Shown here in pieces: positions 9,579 through 23,157 of a stretch of DNA of 64,000 nucleotides. A program made the position numbers and the translations under genes. Source of the stretch: Breviolum minutum Mf 1.05b.01 (Eukaryota; Sar; Dinophyceae; Suessiales; Symbiodiniaceae); NCBI GenBank assembly GCA_000507305.1, contig DF239759.1:58700-122699 (forward strand), written 5' to 3'. Below the pieces are notes generated by a model, which was not told where the DNA came from, searched no databases, and saw nothing but the letters and a program-made list of their open reading frames with translations. Within the stretch, counting starts at the first letter, position 1, and every line of letters begins with the position of its first letter.

Positions 9579-12500
9579 CAACGATTGGTTGAACGACTGG
9601 GAAATTTGAGTCGATCAACGACCGTCCAACGAAGGGAGGGGGGTTGTCTTATTAACAGGTCTGGAGGAAGATCGAAAATCACGTTTCACGGACGAATCAC
9701 CTTTCACCTGACGAGCTCCACCATTGACTGATTTGCTATGTTTGAATTGAATTTTCAACATCGTTTTGATTTTTGATAATAGTTGATGATAGTTCATGAT
9801 TGTTGATGATAGTTGATGTTGGCTGAAAATTCATTGGGTAAACCCTGCCTACCAAAAAATCTTAGGCTAGGTGCTTTATCAAAGGCCACCATGAAACATG
9901 AGTCGCAGCTCCTCGAGGCCACAAAATCAACCGACTTCGGACCACTTCGGAACCGGTATTTTTCAAAGGGGCTTTCCCATATATGTCGACATACCCACCT
10001 ATATGTTTTTGTATGTTTTTGTCACAAAAAGACTTCCGTGGATATGTTGAAAGGCACCAAAATCAAACGGATCGCTACTCAAATCATCCAATCCTTTCGG
10101 CTATCCTTTGAGGTGCTCCCCTCAAAACCCAAATTTGATCCGAGTCGCCGTGTTCACCTTCAGCCATGATCACCACACGAATCGCGTGCAATATAGAACA
10201 AGTGATGCGTGACAAACGCAGCAACGGCTGGAAGGAGGCCTTCTGCCACAAAAACAAACGAGAAGAATCCAACAGATTTGTTGCGTGTTTGTTCATTTTT
10301 GCTTGCCTTTGTCCTCCAAGACACACATGACGAGTTTTTGAAGTTTTCTTCTTTAATGTGGCTCACATGGTCCTCCTTTCAGTGCACATCACAGCATGCA
10401 GCGTGCTGCGCTGCTCGCAATGGGCCCCTCCAACACATCAACGTTTCACAGTTTCACTGGTCATTTTGTGAAGCTACAGGGGCGATGAGGAGAAAAAAAT
10501 GCACAAAGCAACAAGAGCATCAAAGTGAAATAGAGATGTTCTAAGTTTTCTATTCCCTTCAATAGACCTTGACCTTGTTCCCAAATGTTGGAAACTCATC
10601 AATTCTCCAACCCCCTTGGAGTTTTTTGGAGATATATGTGAGAACATTTTTGTTGTCGAAAAACTATCAAAAAATGCCCTTCTTTTCCATTTCCAGACCG
10701 TCAAGATGTTGAAGGTGCAGGTCAAAGCTTCGTGTGAGTCGGCATGTGTTCCATAAAAAAACTGAACGTATTATTTGTTTTTTCCTGTGGTGAATAGCAC
10801 CTGGTGTTGTTTCCATATCTATTCCCCATGATCCTTGAGGATTTTTAGATACACCGCAGAACTTTAATGTGTCTATATATATATATATTATACATACATC
10901 GAACCTGCAAAAAAAACCTTTGCAACCCAAGAATCTTCCCAACTAAACTGAGGAGATTTGTTCACCAAAAGCCTCCCTCCTAGGCAAAAGATGAAAACCG
11001 CAGCAAATCAGCAAAAGACTCTGACTGAGATGAAGCTGATGGTCCTTCAAGGTTATGATTTTTTTGAGTACCCTTATCGGCAATACCATTGCCATGTAAA
11101 GAAAAAACAAAAATGGGCTGAGGCTGGATCATATAATTACAGCAGACTTCTTAAACAAGATTTTTTTCACATGTCCTGAAATGACAGCTAGACCTAGGCA
11201 CCAATGGTGCATGTATCAATTCTTCTAATGATTCTTATCGATCGATTTTCCACATGCAGCCCGACTCCACGAGTGGCGTGGAAATTCTGTGTTGATCAAC
11301 GGCGAACGCTTCGGAAACACGACTTGGGCACCATTTGCTTTGTCCAAAGTTTGGTCCATGTAGTGGAGAAATTGCTACGGACTTCAAGATCAAACACAGG
11401 TTGAATTAAACAGGAGTTCTATTTTTTTGATACATTGGTCTTTTCAACTGTCAGCTTTCATTTTTCATGGGAAGCTCTCTTTCCTACCTCCCCCTATTGT
11501 TTTCTCCTGAAATGCATTTCCTTGACAACAAAAAAGGCTTCTGGAACCTCACTGAAAAAAGAGATTTTTCTTTTTTCTGGGGGAGATCTTCCAACGCTGA
11601 AAGTTCATTCCAAAGGCATGAAAAAAAGGCCTTCTCCAGGATGCGAGTGACTACCAGGATGACATGTTTTCTATATCCATTGTGAAGGTTTGGGTTGGGA
11701 TCCCACCCTAAACCTTCGCTTTTTTACGATTGCATCCCGTCTGGCTCCGAAAAACCTGTCTCCTCCAACCTCCGGAAATCTGCTGGGAAAAATGCGCAGG
11801 TTCTGAAATTAAGGGATCCGAACTCACCTTTTGGGGGGTAGAAGGATTCCGTCAATTTTTTGGGGGTGGTAACGGCATCGTTCAAAAAAGCTCACATGTA
11901 TCTCAAATGTTATGTTTGTTTATCTTTGGAGAATGCTAAAAGCATGAGAAGTTTCATAGAGATCCACACCTAAACATCTTGCAATTCACCAAGATGAAAT
12001 GCCTAATGGATTCTAATGATTCCTCCAACCAACATCTAAGGGGGTTTTCGATGGTTCACCTGAGAATTCACCCAAATGGATCTGAAAATCTACCTTAGCA
12101 CACAATGTTGTGTGAAGGCATGATTTGGGGCGGGGATGCATTTCCTTGCTGAGAAGACTTAATATTGTAGTTTCTGAACCAAGGCTAGATGTGGTAAGAA
12201 ACCATAGGATTATGATGACTTTAGCTCCAAATTGCTTCTCTTCCACTTATCAGCTACAAGTAGACTCAGTAGACACTGTGAGAAGTTTCAGGTGCCCAAG
12301 TGAAACTGCCAAAGGACGGAGGACTTTGCAAGAAACTGGCCACCTACCGCTGGTAATGGTGCAGCTGCAAGCCTTTCACTTTCAACAAGACGCGAACTTG
12401 AGGAGGGGGGGCCCTCTGTCATGGCCAACCAATGGCCAAATCTAACCGGATGGGGCAATGCCATTGGCACACAAACTTGGCTTCGCATCACACCATACCA

Positions 12501-13219
12501 CTTGCTTTGGTTTCGCGTCGCCGAAACAAGGGGGCATTTCTACTTCCCCAGTTTGGGCGCTAAGTTCGGAATCCGGAATCAACCCTCCACCGTTGGTTTG
12601 ATTGCGCAGCGCGGAGCGGCACACTCGGTGCGCTGCACCAAAGGGCTGGACGCCCCGGAGAGAGGTTCCTTGGAGCTTAACCTGAAGCAAATGACCTCAG
12701 CTGCGGGTTTCCGAAGATTCGAAGATGTGGCGAGTTGGATCTGAATATCTTTTTTTTTGTTGTCTTTTTTGTTGGTTGATGTAAAGGAAAAAAGCATGAC
12801 TCAGACACGGTGGTTTTTATGTTTGTTTCTTAGATGTGATGGGAAATGATGTGATTTTTAAGCGAGAGAAACAAACCGCAATCCAGCAACAAAAAAGCAC
12901 CTTAGGACGTGAGCAATTTCCATGCTGCAGTAGTTTTTTGGGCGATGCTTTGATTGCATGATTTTACAAACTGTTTACCATCTTTTATTAGGGGAATTAT
13001 CCCAAACTAGTGGGTATACCCATAGGAATGTTGGGTTGTTTGCACCCAGCTATTTCGGCCAGTTTATCTATACAGTATTATTTCAAACCAACTCCAACCC
13101 AGAGCAATTTAGGGTGGCTCATGTTATTTCGGATAAATCTCCAAATGCTTTGGTGGATTGGAACACCCCTGCCATCAACGGTGGGTTTTGGAAGAAGTCT
13201 GTATCTTGTTCAACATTTA
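9579..13219. other. Non-coding stretch
   Basis: Contains weak frames: 10169-10084 (-, starting MAEGEHGDSDQIW), 10958-11179 (+) and 12421-12744 (+). The last lies in a GC-richer block, 12240-12720, with open frames on both strands. There is an AT run at 10873-10893. Two related 40-bp segments near 10600 and 10830 share CCTTG(A/G)(A/G)G(T/A)TTTT and GATA. No recognisable gene. Confidence 0.35.
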
Positions 13220-13330
13220 CCCTCCCTGAAACTAACATGTCGCCCCTGAAAATAGGCCGGGTCACAAAAGGAAACGATCGTATTCCAACCTTCCATTTTC
13301 AGGTGCTGTTGCCGTTAATTTCAGGGAGGG
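13220..13330. mobile_element. Family B MITE, copy
   Basis: TA-flanked (13218-13219, 13331-13332). Left end CCCTCCCTGAAACTAACAT, right end TTAATTTCAGGGAGGG. The interior has the family pieces CCCCTGAAAATAGGCC, AAAAGGAA and CCATTTTCAGG. The right arm carries a few substitutions. Confidence 0.85.
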
Positions 13331-14490
13331 TATCATGTTGAAATTCCCTGCTAGATATGGAGTTTCCTGAAAATGTCAACTACTGGGTAATTGTCGGTTT
13401 GGGTCCCGGTGGTTTGGAATCCTTAGGGGTACCAGCAAGTAACAATCCCTTTCATTTTCGGGGATGCCAGGAATCAAAGCACCGGGCCCCAAACCAACAA
13501 TTAACCATTAGTTGAACATATAAAAATCAAGAAAAACCACTCCAGATTGCCCAAAATGTGGTTGCTCAGTACCCATCTCTGGGATTGGTACCCATGATTC
13601 AGGTTTAATGGATGGACCGGACCCACCACAAATTCGTGGGGAACAAATGTGACCATCCATTGTGGTGACTCGATATTCTCAGTACACACTAATTACTGTA
13701 TTCAATACACAGATTATGCTACCAACCCAAGCAATACACTATTTTCTTGGGTAAATCACTCAACACTACCATACATTTGTCTTGATTGATCCCCCGATGG
13801 GTGGCATTTTAATGACCCCTGTTACATATGCTAACCGCAAATGTTTCTCCAGTCTCGTTTGGGAGAGTTGGATCCAATAGTGACCAAATTGATTCTATGT
13901 GAAGAACCTGCATAGTCTAATACAACACTGAAGTCCCACCAAAACAAGCTGCCCCCTTTTTTTCCAAGCGAAAGTGGCTATAAATAAGTTAAGGCATTTT
14001 GAAAAGCATAAGCCACATGATGGTAAATTTAGCTGAGAAAATAATAGCGACGGCCAGCTCAAAATTATGATGGGGATTTTGAACAGAAACACCCGGATCC
14101 TTCACAAAAGTGTTTGAAAAAATCTACACTCCTAGCCCCCCAAAAAAAGAAATGTAAAAGGATGGTCAATTAAAAGAAACACAAATATATACTAATTGTG
14201 ATATAAATTCAAATTAGTTTCGAAAATGAAGAGTTTTTTCAAGGTATTTAAAGGTGGTGATACCATCATTTTACCAATGTTCGCCGCCCCAAAAAATCTG
14301 CTCCCTTTGGCTTCCCGACCAGTCAGCCAGGTGGCGGAATCACTTCTCAGTCTCCGTTCTTGCGGCTCAACTATTTGATCGTTTTGTTGCATCCGAAGTT
14401 GGAAGTTGTTTCAACCACCGAAATTTCGGGAGAAATCATGTGGGTGGAAACACCACACATGCTTGACATGAACTATTATATAATATGTAA

Positions 14491-14608
14491 CTAGGTGGTG
14501 GTGTTTTTTCACCAAACCCATTTTGAAAAATATGCGAAAGTCACATTGGATCATGAAACCCCAAACATTCGGGGTGAAAATGAAAAAGATGTGAAAACAT
14601 CACCTGGT
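14491..14608. mobile_element. Family A MITE, diverged copy
   Basis: Starts CTAGGTGGTGGTGTTTTTTC, has TTTTGAAAAATATGCGAAAG and ATTGGATCAT, and ends AAAACATCACCTGG. The flanks GTAA/TGAA no longer match exactly. Confidence 0.7.
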
Positions 14609-15799
14609 GAATACTGAACTGCATAATTATGAGAGAGATTTGATTTCTTCATTGGAACATCAACATGCGGAATCTTAAAAAGCGGAAGTTGGTTGGTCAG
14701 GAGTGCTTTTAAGAAACACATTGAAAAGTGAAATGCTGTGAAAAAGGACAGTTGTGTGGAACTGCTCTGAGAACAAAACAAGGGTTTTGTGCCAAACAAA
14801 ACAAAAGCTGCTGCAAATGCAAAGTGCAATAAGTGAATCTTTAAACCTATACCTCAGACAGTTCTACTTAAACATCAACTTTTACGATAGATATATATTT
14901 AATTCACATGTGGGGACAGTATTCTCGAACATCCTCCACAAGAGTCCGTACCTTCGCTTTAATCTCACGGAATCTCTGAGGAGTTTAATGCGTTGATGCT
15001 GAAGACATCCGGTGAACCAGCTGATATGTTGAAAATTATTTAAACATTCCACTATGTACAATGAGTTTTTTTGATATCCCATACTTAGCTTTGGGATTTT
15101 TAAACCATCAAACATATAGACTCCCTTTGTAAAATCAATGCTTTTTATTCCATTTTTTCCCAGAAATTCCGATCAAACAACTTCCAAAAGTCGGGCCAAC
15201 CGTAACTGCAACGAGGGCGGTAGTTGGCACGGGACGCCAAGAATGCGCATGTTCGCGACGTGAGCGAGACACTCCGGTTGTCGCAGGAACAGCACCATCG
15301 GAGTCGGCGGTTCGTGCCGAGGGAGTGAGAGATCCTTGAGGGGGGAAAACCAAACGGTCCATGTTTTTCAAAAAGAAATCGCCGAGATCAAGAGATGATA
15401 ACACATCGCTATTTTGTTTGGGATCTAGGGATATGAATCCACCAACAAATGGATGAAAAACTGCCCAGCTTTTGATGGAAAAAAACAAAAAATACTCGCC
15501 ACCTGTTTTTTTCATGGCCGATCCATGATGTTCCTGAAAAATCATTTAGGCTAAATCGGTCGCTTTGAAAACCTTAGACCATAACGGGTTGAGCCTAAAA
15601 AGGCTCTGAAGCACTTGCTGTTGCTCTCCTATAAGGATTAAGGTTTGACAAACATTTCCGCCCCAAAAATCCACGCATCATCTCAATAGGTCTTTCTTTT
15701 TCAGCAATTGTATGGTATGTTCCAGTATGTGGGTTTTTGACCCTTAGATTTGTTGGGAACTGGAAACATATTTCACACACCTTCTTTTGTGTAAGGATA

Positions 15800-15905
15800 C
15801 TCCCCCAGAAAATTAACAGCTCGCCCAAAATGATGATTGGAAGGTTACTTTCCTTTGGAAATTGTCCTTCTTTTGAGGGGACATTCGTTCATTTTCAGGG
15901 AGATG
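15800..15905. mobile_element. Family B MITE, decayed copy
   Basis: Left CTCCCCCAGAAAATTAACAG and right TTCATTTTCAGGGAGA keep the family ends. The interior retains GGAAGGTTACTTTCCTTT like the copy at 7750. Confidence 0.5.
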
Positions 15906-16192
15906 GTTGAGTCCTTTTTTGCTACGGATCCTTTTGGCAACTTTTGGCTGAATCATGATTCCTGGAAGGCAATTTGTTCCCCACTTTCAGATGGTTTTCA
16001 GGGTCTATAATGAATTTATACTATTCTTAAATAATATCAAGTAATATTATATTGATTATCCTTAAAATGTGTGGAAAAGATCCTGTTTTTCCAATTCTGA
16101 TCTATCCAGAACGTGTTTCAAAAAAATGTATCCTTCTCAATTTGCCAAAATAAAAGTAATCTCAACAGTGGTCTGCGTTCAACGAACTCCAG

Positions 16193-16303
16193 GGTCTCTC
16201 AACATTGAAACTGAAACAGCAGCACGGTCGGCCAATGCGGATGCGAGTCGACAAGGGTATGACTTTTGGTTGATCAATGCTATGCTAGATACCGAACATC
16301 CAA
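16193..16303 (+). CDS. Candidate internal exon, unknown product
   Basis: An open plus-strand frame (SLNIETETAARSANADAS, then GYDFWLINAMLDTEHP) is bounded by CCAG|GGTC on the left, an AG|G acceptor, and ATCCAA|GTAAGTACAG on the right, a consensus donor. It is 37 codons long. The same frame stays open upstream to about 16069, so the acceptor choice is uncertain. No domain is recognised. Confidence 0.35.
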
Positions 16304-16895
16304 GTAAGTACAGTGTGTTCCATATGTTGCCACCACTTCAGTTGTTTTGGGACTAAATTTTCGTGTTTCATGAATGCATTTTGGCCATTGAATTCTTTCA
16401 ACAATTTCTTCAAGTTGCAAACAAAATATATCTATAATCCTCACTTTTTTCCACTGGTTAATAAGGACCTCCAGATAGGATAGATTTTCTATTGATTCAA
16501 GTTCCAGAATTCCTGAAATCTCACCCTTGCAAGTGGCAAACAGCCAGCACTGTGGAGCCAGCTATAAGGACAACGAGACGGAGACTGACACAAGTACAGT
16601 AATTTTCCCTGGCGTTTTTTGGTTCACAAAGTGACGGGGAAGAATGAAATGTCGAACGGATTAAAACCCTTGTTTCATACAAAAAGGGTTTGGTGAATGT
16701 ATTTGTTGTAAGAAGACCCGTCAAATTTTTTCTTTCGAATCAACAACAATGCTCCATTTGGGTTCCCACTTCAACGATTTCCAAGTTTCCACCTTGTTTG
16801 TTGCACCGGAAATCATCCGGTTTTGGCCGCAGGGTCGGGAATTGGAATGTTTTGTTGGCTTCAAGTGTAGAAGATTAAAATTCCCAAAAAATCCA

Positions 16896-16912
16896 CTGAA
16901 ACCACCACCTAG
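16896..16912. repeat. Solo right end of family A
   Basis: CTGAAACCACCACCTAG is the exact family A terminus. No matching left end was found within about 150 bp upstream. Confidence 0.55.
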
Positions 16913-17590
16913 ATTAAGGTTTCCTATACCTTAAATCAATCATTTCGATTTCTGCTTCCCAGGGAAAAATTGCGGCTTGGCGTGAATCTCCGGCCGGTTT
17001 CCGGAAACTTGGCGGACCCTTGTCGCTGGCACCGTTGAACCCATTGACGTGACAATACTACAAACAGAATTGTCACGATTGAAGTTTTAGAAGGCAACTA
17101 AACAATTTTTTGCAAAACAGAAATCTATGAAGCAAAATCTTTTCATGTTGTATGACATGGAACGAATTTGGTATAAGACATGTACATGAAACAAGCTAAA
17201 AAATCTTGAGCATATTACAAAAAAATCAGATCAAATATTGTTGTGTTAATTTGATACACTAGCAGGACGAACGTTATGCTGTTGAGCATCCCAAGGTGTG
17301 AAGCCTTTTTCTCTAGAATCCTTCAATGGTCACTTGTTGTTGTTTCAGGCCGTCGGATTTCTTCATCCTAAACTGTCACAAACATTTTAGTTTAAAACAG
17401 ACTGAAAATCTGAAATCTAACCACACCGCACTGGCCATGTAAAGTGAGCGTCTTAAATCGATCGGCTGCTGACCCAACTGTTGCTGCTAGGTTGATACCA
17501 GCCCCAAGAAGCATAAACTTTTGTCCTGCTGAAGTATCCTACTATACTATATGTATATAATATATGTATCTGCATCTGAACATTTCTGGT

Positions 17591-17651
17591 ATATGTACAG
17601 TATATTGCATACTATTTTTTATATATGTACAGTATATTGCATACTATTTAT
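17591..17651. repeat. Tandem duplication of ATATGTACAGTATATTGCAT unit
   Basis: Two almost identical copies (about 30 bp, period about 32) separated by a T-rich junction, within an AT-rich stretch. Confidence 0.85.
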
Positions 17652-18819
17652 AACTTGTGTGTGTAGTATAAGCAAAAATATCTTTGTTATACACACACAC
17701 ATAGAACCAAAAGGTTGGACCAATAAAATGGTTCAGGTCACATTTTTTGAGGTCAGTCAGTCGGTTTCTATTTGCGGTAACCCGAGTTTGAAGGTGGCTT
17801 ATGTTTGTCCAACTCATTCAAACACGGTTGGAAGCTTGATTCAATCAACACCAGTGACCACCACTTTTAGGGGCCATGGTTTCTGCCTGATGCGAAAAAC
17901 CGTGGGTAGTCAGTCGCCTTTCTTGGGTAGTCCAAACACCATCATAACACCCAGCAAATTTAAGAACCATACTTTACCCATTGGTAGTCACTGAAAATTG
18001 GTGATGTTTTAATCCATAAAAGAAAGCTTTTTTTGGGACTCTCAGGGATAAGCACCGAAGATATTTCTATCTGTTCCTTTGTTGCAGCCTCTCGTTTTTT
18101 ACGAAACTCTTAGATGGACATGGTGAACAACTGAATTGGGAGCACTCCAACTGCCTTGCATGAAAAAAAACCTGACCATAACGGATGTCGGACGTCCATG
18201 GATGTCGGTGTCAGCTGAGGACCACCATTGGGGATGGGACCACAAAGGGCCACAATTTATTTTCCAAGGTCAACTGCTGGCGAGGTCTGGTGGGGATTGG
18301 TTCAACATGGAAGAAAACGATGGGGGACAAACAAACAGAGGTCATTGGGTATTGAACAAACAACCCAGCTACCCATTGATTGAAGGCAGATTTCTCTTGA
18401 TTTCATGATGTTTTTGGAAAACAACAAACTGGGCCATTGAGTGAGAGAAATTTGAATGGATCCTAAACCAGTGAAATGGAGAAAAGCCTTGGTGAAAGAC
18501 GAAACCTCACTGGAAAACTCTTGGCTTGGTTTGTAGAATCGTTTTTTGCATGCCCATTGAAGAAGTTACCCTTCTAGTAGACCAATGTAGCTGGCTGGGA
18601 AAATTAACATCTTCCATGCAAATCACATCTACAAATGGCGGATTGTCCATTGCTATGTTCTTTACGCAAGGGTAGTGTTGTTCAGCAGTTGGCTGGTTGC
18701 AGCTAAATCTCAAAATCACAAAAAGGTGAACCTGAAAATATGGGCACGTGCATCAGCAACGAAGCATTTTCTCTCGAACCAAGTGAAAGAATTTGAACCC
18801 ACAAAAAAATATTGCACTA

Positions 18820-18924
18820 CACCCTGGAAAATCAACATGGAACCTGCAAATCACCTGATTGAAAAGGAAAATCAATTTCCATCCACCTCCATTTTTGGGT
18901 TCAAAATGTTAATTTTCCAGGGTG
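18820..18924. mobile_element. Family B-related MITE (subfamily with CACCCTGGAAAAT ends)
   Basis: TA-flanked (18818-18819 and 18925-18926). Ends CACCCTGGAAAATCAACAT and the reverse complement of ATGTTAATTTTCCAGGGTG match over about 19 bp. It encodes nothing; its accidental reading frame WKINMEP is one I remember from dinoflagellate protein predictions. Confidence 0.85.
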
Positions 18925-19128
18925 TAACAAATTAATAAACTACATATAAATTAGATATCAATTGGACCTCCCCCAAAAGCCTCAAACCAGACATTGAACG
19001 AATCGCAGGAATTGCTGTGCAGCATTGCGATTTGGGGGCCAAACGATTGGCGCTTCGGGCGGAGGGATGGACATGTTGTTTGAAGCAGTCGAATCGATAC
19101 AAAGTTGGAGACAAAATCATGAAAGATA

Positions 19129-19230
19129 GCCTCCCTGAAACTAACATAACACCTGGAAATAGGACATCCCAAAAGAACATTTCATCTCCCAACCATCAAT
19201 TTTCAGGTGCTATGTTAGTTTCAGGGAGTG
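19129..19230. mobile_element. Family B MITE, copy
   Basis: GCCTCCCTGAAACTAACAT ... ATGTTAGTTTCAGGGAG gives nearly perfect arms of about 20 bp. Left flank TA, right flank CA. Confidence 0.85.
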
Positions 19231-22200
19231 CACTGCACCTGTTGCTGGTTTTCAAAAAACCGGGGTCATTACCACCGAAAGGATGAAAAAAGTCTTCGTA
19301 AAATAGTGGGATAAACACCCCTGTCTAAATATCATAATTGTGAATGATACGCAGTCCTCCAGCGTAAAAATGGATGATAAACTATAGACGATACCCATGA
19401 ATTGGTGCAGGAAATGGCCCTAGATAATTTGAACATTTTTCACCTTGATCACTTTAAAATAGTGTAACCGTTGAACACTGACCTCTTTTAGATTCCATAC
19501 CAAGCAGCTGCTGTGCAATCATCATCCCAATTAAGCGCTAAGTTTGGAGAAAATTGAAGAGGGCGCAGGTCATGACTACTGCTGCCATTGGTGGTCATGG
19601 CATCATCCCGATGCTACGTGTCCCAAATTAGTGATTCTCCCAGGAACTACCAGCTTACTAACCTAGCTCTTTCCCAGATGATTTTGTGGAACTTGAAGAA
19701 GATTGATGCTTAAATTCCTTGGAGAGACCCTCCGCCAAAGTAAGAAAGTCCACCATGTTAGATGGTGATACGTGGTTTCCGTTCCTAATCATGTTTGATT
19801 TCCAGAGATTCTGACATGGCGTCGTTGACTTTCACCTGAACATCTGAAAGTGAAATTCTTAATGACTCAAACGACAGAAGTCCATTCCTCCAAAAATTCA
19901 GTTCGAATGAGTTCAGTGTCAGGGCGAGCGGAACGTTCGCCACATGGCACTTAGTATCAGCCTGTCAGCCAGTCCAACAGCGAATTCCCATTCCCTCGTC
20001 ATGACAGTAAACTGGAAGAACTCCGGCCAACCAGTAGATATATGGAGAATATCCCATTTTTTTCAGAGGGTTTTAGAGGGTTTCATAGGGTTTCAATGGT
20101 GTTTCGGATTTTCTTCCAATAAAACCGTGTCTTCCCTCTTGGGGAAGTTTTCCCCAACCGGCAAGGCCACCCATTTCAACACCAGCAAAAACACCCACCC
20201 CCAAACAAAAAAAAAACTTGTGGGTTCAAAATATAAGAAAAAAAAACACTATAATATCCGAATCAGCAACATTTTATATCCAATGTTACTAACAAAACTG
20301 TTGGAAACCCCTTTTGCTTATCTTCCCCCGAAATTTTGATAGCCACCCCTGGCCACCCGTTTCGAATCCCCGTGTATCATCTTCCTGAAAAAAACGCACC
20401 ACCTTCGTCACAAACGCCGCACCAGGCGAGACGGCACGTCTCAGGGTGGCCAGCGTTGACGCTGCTCAATTTTCGGGGTTTGCGACCTGCGACCAACTGA
20501 GCCACGAGGAAAACCCGGCCTTACAATTTCCATTGAACCCTGATTGTTACATAGGGATCCTTATGTCATGGTGCATTAGAATCCCCACATTTAATGCATG
20601 GGTAGATTTCATCCCCGAAATTACCCTAAATTATCCTAAACAACCATAACCAGGGGCCCTTCTTTTCATTGCTCAACTGGTGAAATCGTTGGCACGCGAG
20701 ACCTGGCGACCAAGGAAACCGACATCAAACCAAAAAACTGGCCCTATACTCTCAAGCCTCAAAACTAAATGAGCAATATAGCTGGAAAAATCCAGCATTC
20801 TTTGATATTTGCCAGGAAAGATTCGGGGATTTTTCCGTTGCCATGTGTTAGTTTACCGGAAGGTAAGGTGAGTTGAACAGAGTCTTGATGTTTAGCATCA
20901 ACTATAGATTTCAAGTGTTTCTTTTTGGAAAAGTGGATAGTTAACCATATATAATCCAACTATAAAAACCTAACCTGGAATCTGAGTTTTCACCCTTTTT
21001 TGCTCATTGAAAACTCCTCCGTTACAAACCATCCCTATTCTTACGGCTTCAGCGTCCGGTGCCTCGACCCGCCTCCCATCTCCCCACCTGGATCGCTTTC
21101 ACATCGGATGGTTTCGCTTCACCTGAGGGCAACCAGCATGACGTCTCGTAGCGGAGCTGTGATTTCCGGTCGGAAAAAGGGGTTAAGAGTTACCAAGGAA
21201 AACCCTGCAGAAAAAAACACTTGAATCATAACTTTTCAAGGAATGAAGTACTTCTGTAGTTGAATATGTGTTATTGGATTTAATATGATATCAAATTGGG
21301 TTGATTGGGTTATGATGTTAGATCCATTGATCCATTCATTAAATGCCACTTCACTGCTCATGCAGGTCCTGCAGTTTTCAATGGGCTTTCTTTTTAGCCG
21401 TTTCTTACTACTGTAAACTTTTTGTATAGATTCAATATGATTCAATATTTGAGTACTGATTCACGCACACAAACGTGGGCAAGTTTGGAGATCTCACCAA
21501 CGGACGTTTACCACCGAGGCTCCGGACGTTCCACGGGATGGAACGTGACTCTCCCACGGCTCAGTATGACATCGCAGAACATTGACGGAGACCTGGGTGA
21601 AAGGGTGAAGGATCAACACAAAACACCTCCTTTGCTGCACAGGGAAGGAAGAAAGCGAAGACAGCCAAGTACAGAACAAGGAATCGTAAAGGAACTGTCA
21701 AGAAAAGAAAGGAACAATACCTCAACAGTCAAGTAAAGAAAGGAATAAAGGAACAATCAAGGAGAAAGAAGGGGAGAGCACTTTTTGTGGTAGCTTTGAA
21801 TAATCCCTCTGTTTTTCAGCCAATGCTTAACTGGTAGTTAGGGTTGGTGGCACCGTTGGGGGTGGTTTAAGAATGTTTAAGAAGGGAACCGGTCGAACAT
21901 GTTTGACCATTGACTGAACTTGGATCAAGAATCACTTCTTTCCTTCGAAATTCAAGGGCAGAAATGGGCAGAAAAGCCCCAAATATGTAAACTATTTCAA
22001 CATATTTTAACATATAATTCAATCCGATCTCAGGCTACGCTTCAGCTTTGACGTTTGTGGAATGAAAACAATAATTCAATCCAAATAAACTCATCTTTCG
22101 GAAACTTTCCACTCACTTTTTTCTAATATGTTGCTTCCTTCACCCAAGGTCCACCCATCCCATACAAGTTCACGACTGTAACAATCCCCCCCTGGAGCCG

Positions 22201-23061
22201 TTACTGGGATCCGTCTCCAGCAAGCAGCTCAAGATCTCCTGCCGAGAGCATCGTGACTAAGTAACCAACATATGCTCCCAAATGGTGGTTTAAAGGTGAT
22301 CTACTATGGTAAAAAGTAAAAAAATCACCTTGAAATTTAAAACATCCTTAAACAAATCCAATTTATTGAGAGTTGTTTGATAGGACAAAAAAGTTGGGAG
22401 GCAATGGAATTGGGGAATGCCAGACTAGAGTTACACAAGTGACAGTGGAGATTTATGTCAATGTGAAAATCTATGTCAATGTGAAATGATGCCGTTCCAA
22501 TTATCATTTCCAAATGTTTGCGCAGTGAAGCTAGACTATACCAGTCATGTAATTAGGAGAGATTTAATAATGTGAAAGTCTTGTAAGCCTTCGCATGTTC
22601 GACCCAACTCTTAACATGGAGATTTGTTTTTCAACCATCGGCAACCAGGTTGCTTCGTCAGGGTTGTCAGGGTTTTTTACGAGACTCATCATGATCCCAA
22701 CGAGATAGTATCTTACCCCTCAAAAACCTACTTGTAACCACTGAGATGAACTGCATGGAACATCGGGGGCAGCTTGGCAAACGATTCCCGGAATCATGGA
22801 GTCATGGAAACTCATGAACATGGGGAAAATATTTGTTCTCCTTCGAAACGCAAAATCATCTAAGAACCCATCAAATGGTTGGGTTCCAAGTTCTTGGAAA
22901 AAGTATGAAAATGTAGTTTTCTATAAGCCGAAGCCTAGTGTGAAAATCAAGATCCCAGCCACAAACAGAGACAGAGCCACAAACATGGAAAACCCGAATC
23001 TCCACTGGGTTCAAATAAATTGTCCCCGCATCTTTTTACCAATGCAAAAAAAAAACAGTTT
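19231..23061. other. Non-coding stretch
   Basis: Includes a decayed family C copy (20750-20872) and GC-richer patches at 19920-20180, 20340-20530, 21040-21180 and 21480-21600. The frame from about 20446 (ASVDAAQFSGFATCDQLSHE) is weakly protein-like but unassigned. An A-rich purine stretch lies at 21640-21780. No recognisable gene. Confidence 0.35.
20750..20872. mobile_element. Family C MITE, decayed copy
   Basis: The right end TGTTAGTTTACCGGAAGGTA matches family C. The left end (CTCAAAACTAAATGA...TAGCTGG) is heavily diverged. Confidence 0.45.
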
Positions 23062-23157
23062 CTAGTTGGTTGAACCAACCCATTTGAAAAATATGCTCGT
23101 CAAATTGGATCATTTCCCCAGGTAGGGTTGAAATAAATTTGAGTTGCCACCATCAAG
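23062..23157. mobile_element. Family A MITE, copy
   Basis: CTAGTTGGTTGAACCAACCC ... GAGTTGCCACCATCAAG with the full core. GTTT precedes (23058-23061) and follows (23158-23161), a perfect 4-bp target duplication. Confidence 0.85.

Larger units (their letters stand above)
13331..16192. other. Mostly non-coding stretch
   Basis: Holds a family A copy (14491-14608) and a decayed family B copy (15800-15905). A GC-richer patch lies at 15180-15345. The minus-strand frame 15545-15135 (136 codons, with PSARTADSDGAVPATTG) covers it but has no known domain or clear splice sites. A minus frame near 14995-14885 (QRIKLLRDSVRLKRRYGLL) is another weak exon candidate. Confidence 0.35.
16304..18819. other. Non-coding stretch
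   Basis: A lone family A right end (16896-16912) and a 32-bp tandem duplication in AT-rich DNA (17591-17651). Only short frames without domains elsewhere. Confidence 0.4.

Noticed and set aside
15135-15545. 136-codon minus-strand frame in a GC-richer patch
   Set aside because: No domain and no clear splice sites. Kept only as a note in the region entry.
20360-20530. Possible tRNA on the minus strand (GTGGCTCAGTTGG and GGATTCGAAAC)
   Set aside because: The D-like and T-like pieces are about 130 bases apart and no acceptor or anticodon stems can be formed.
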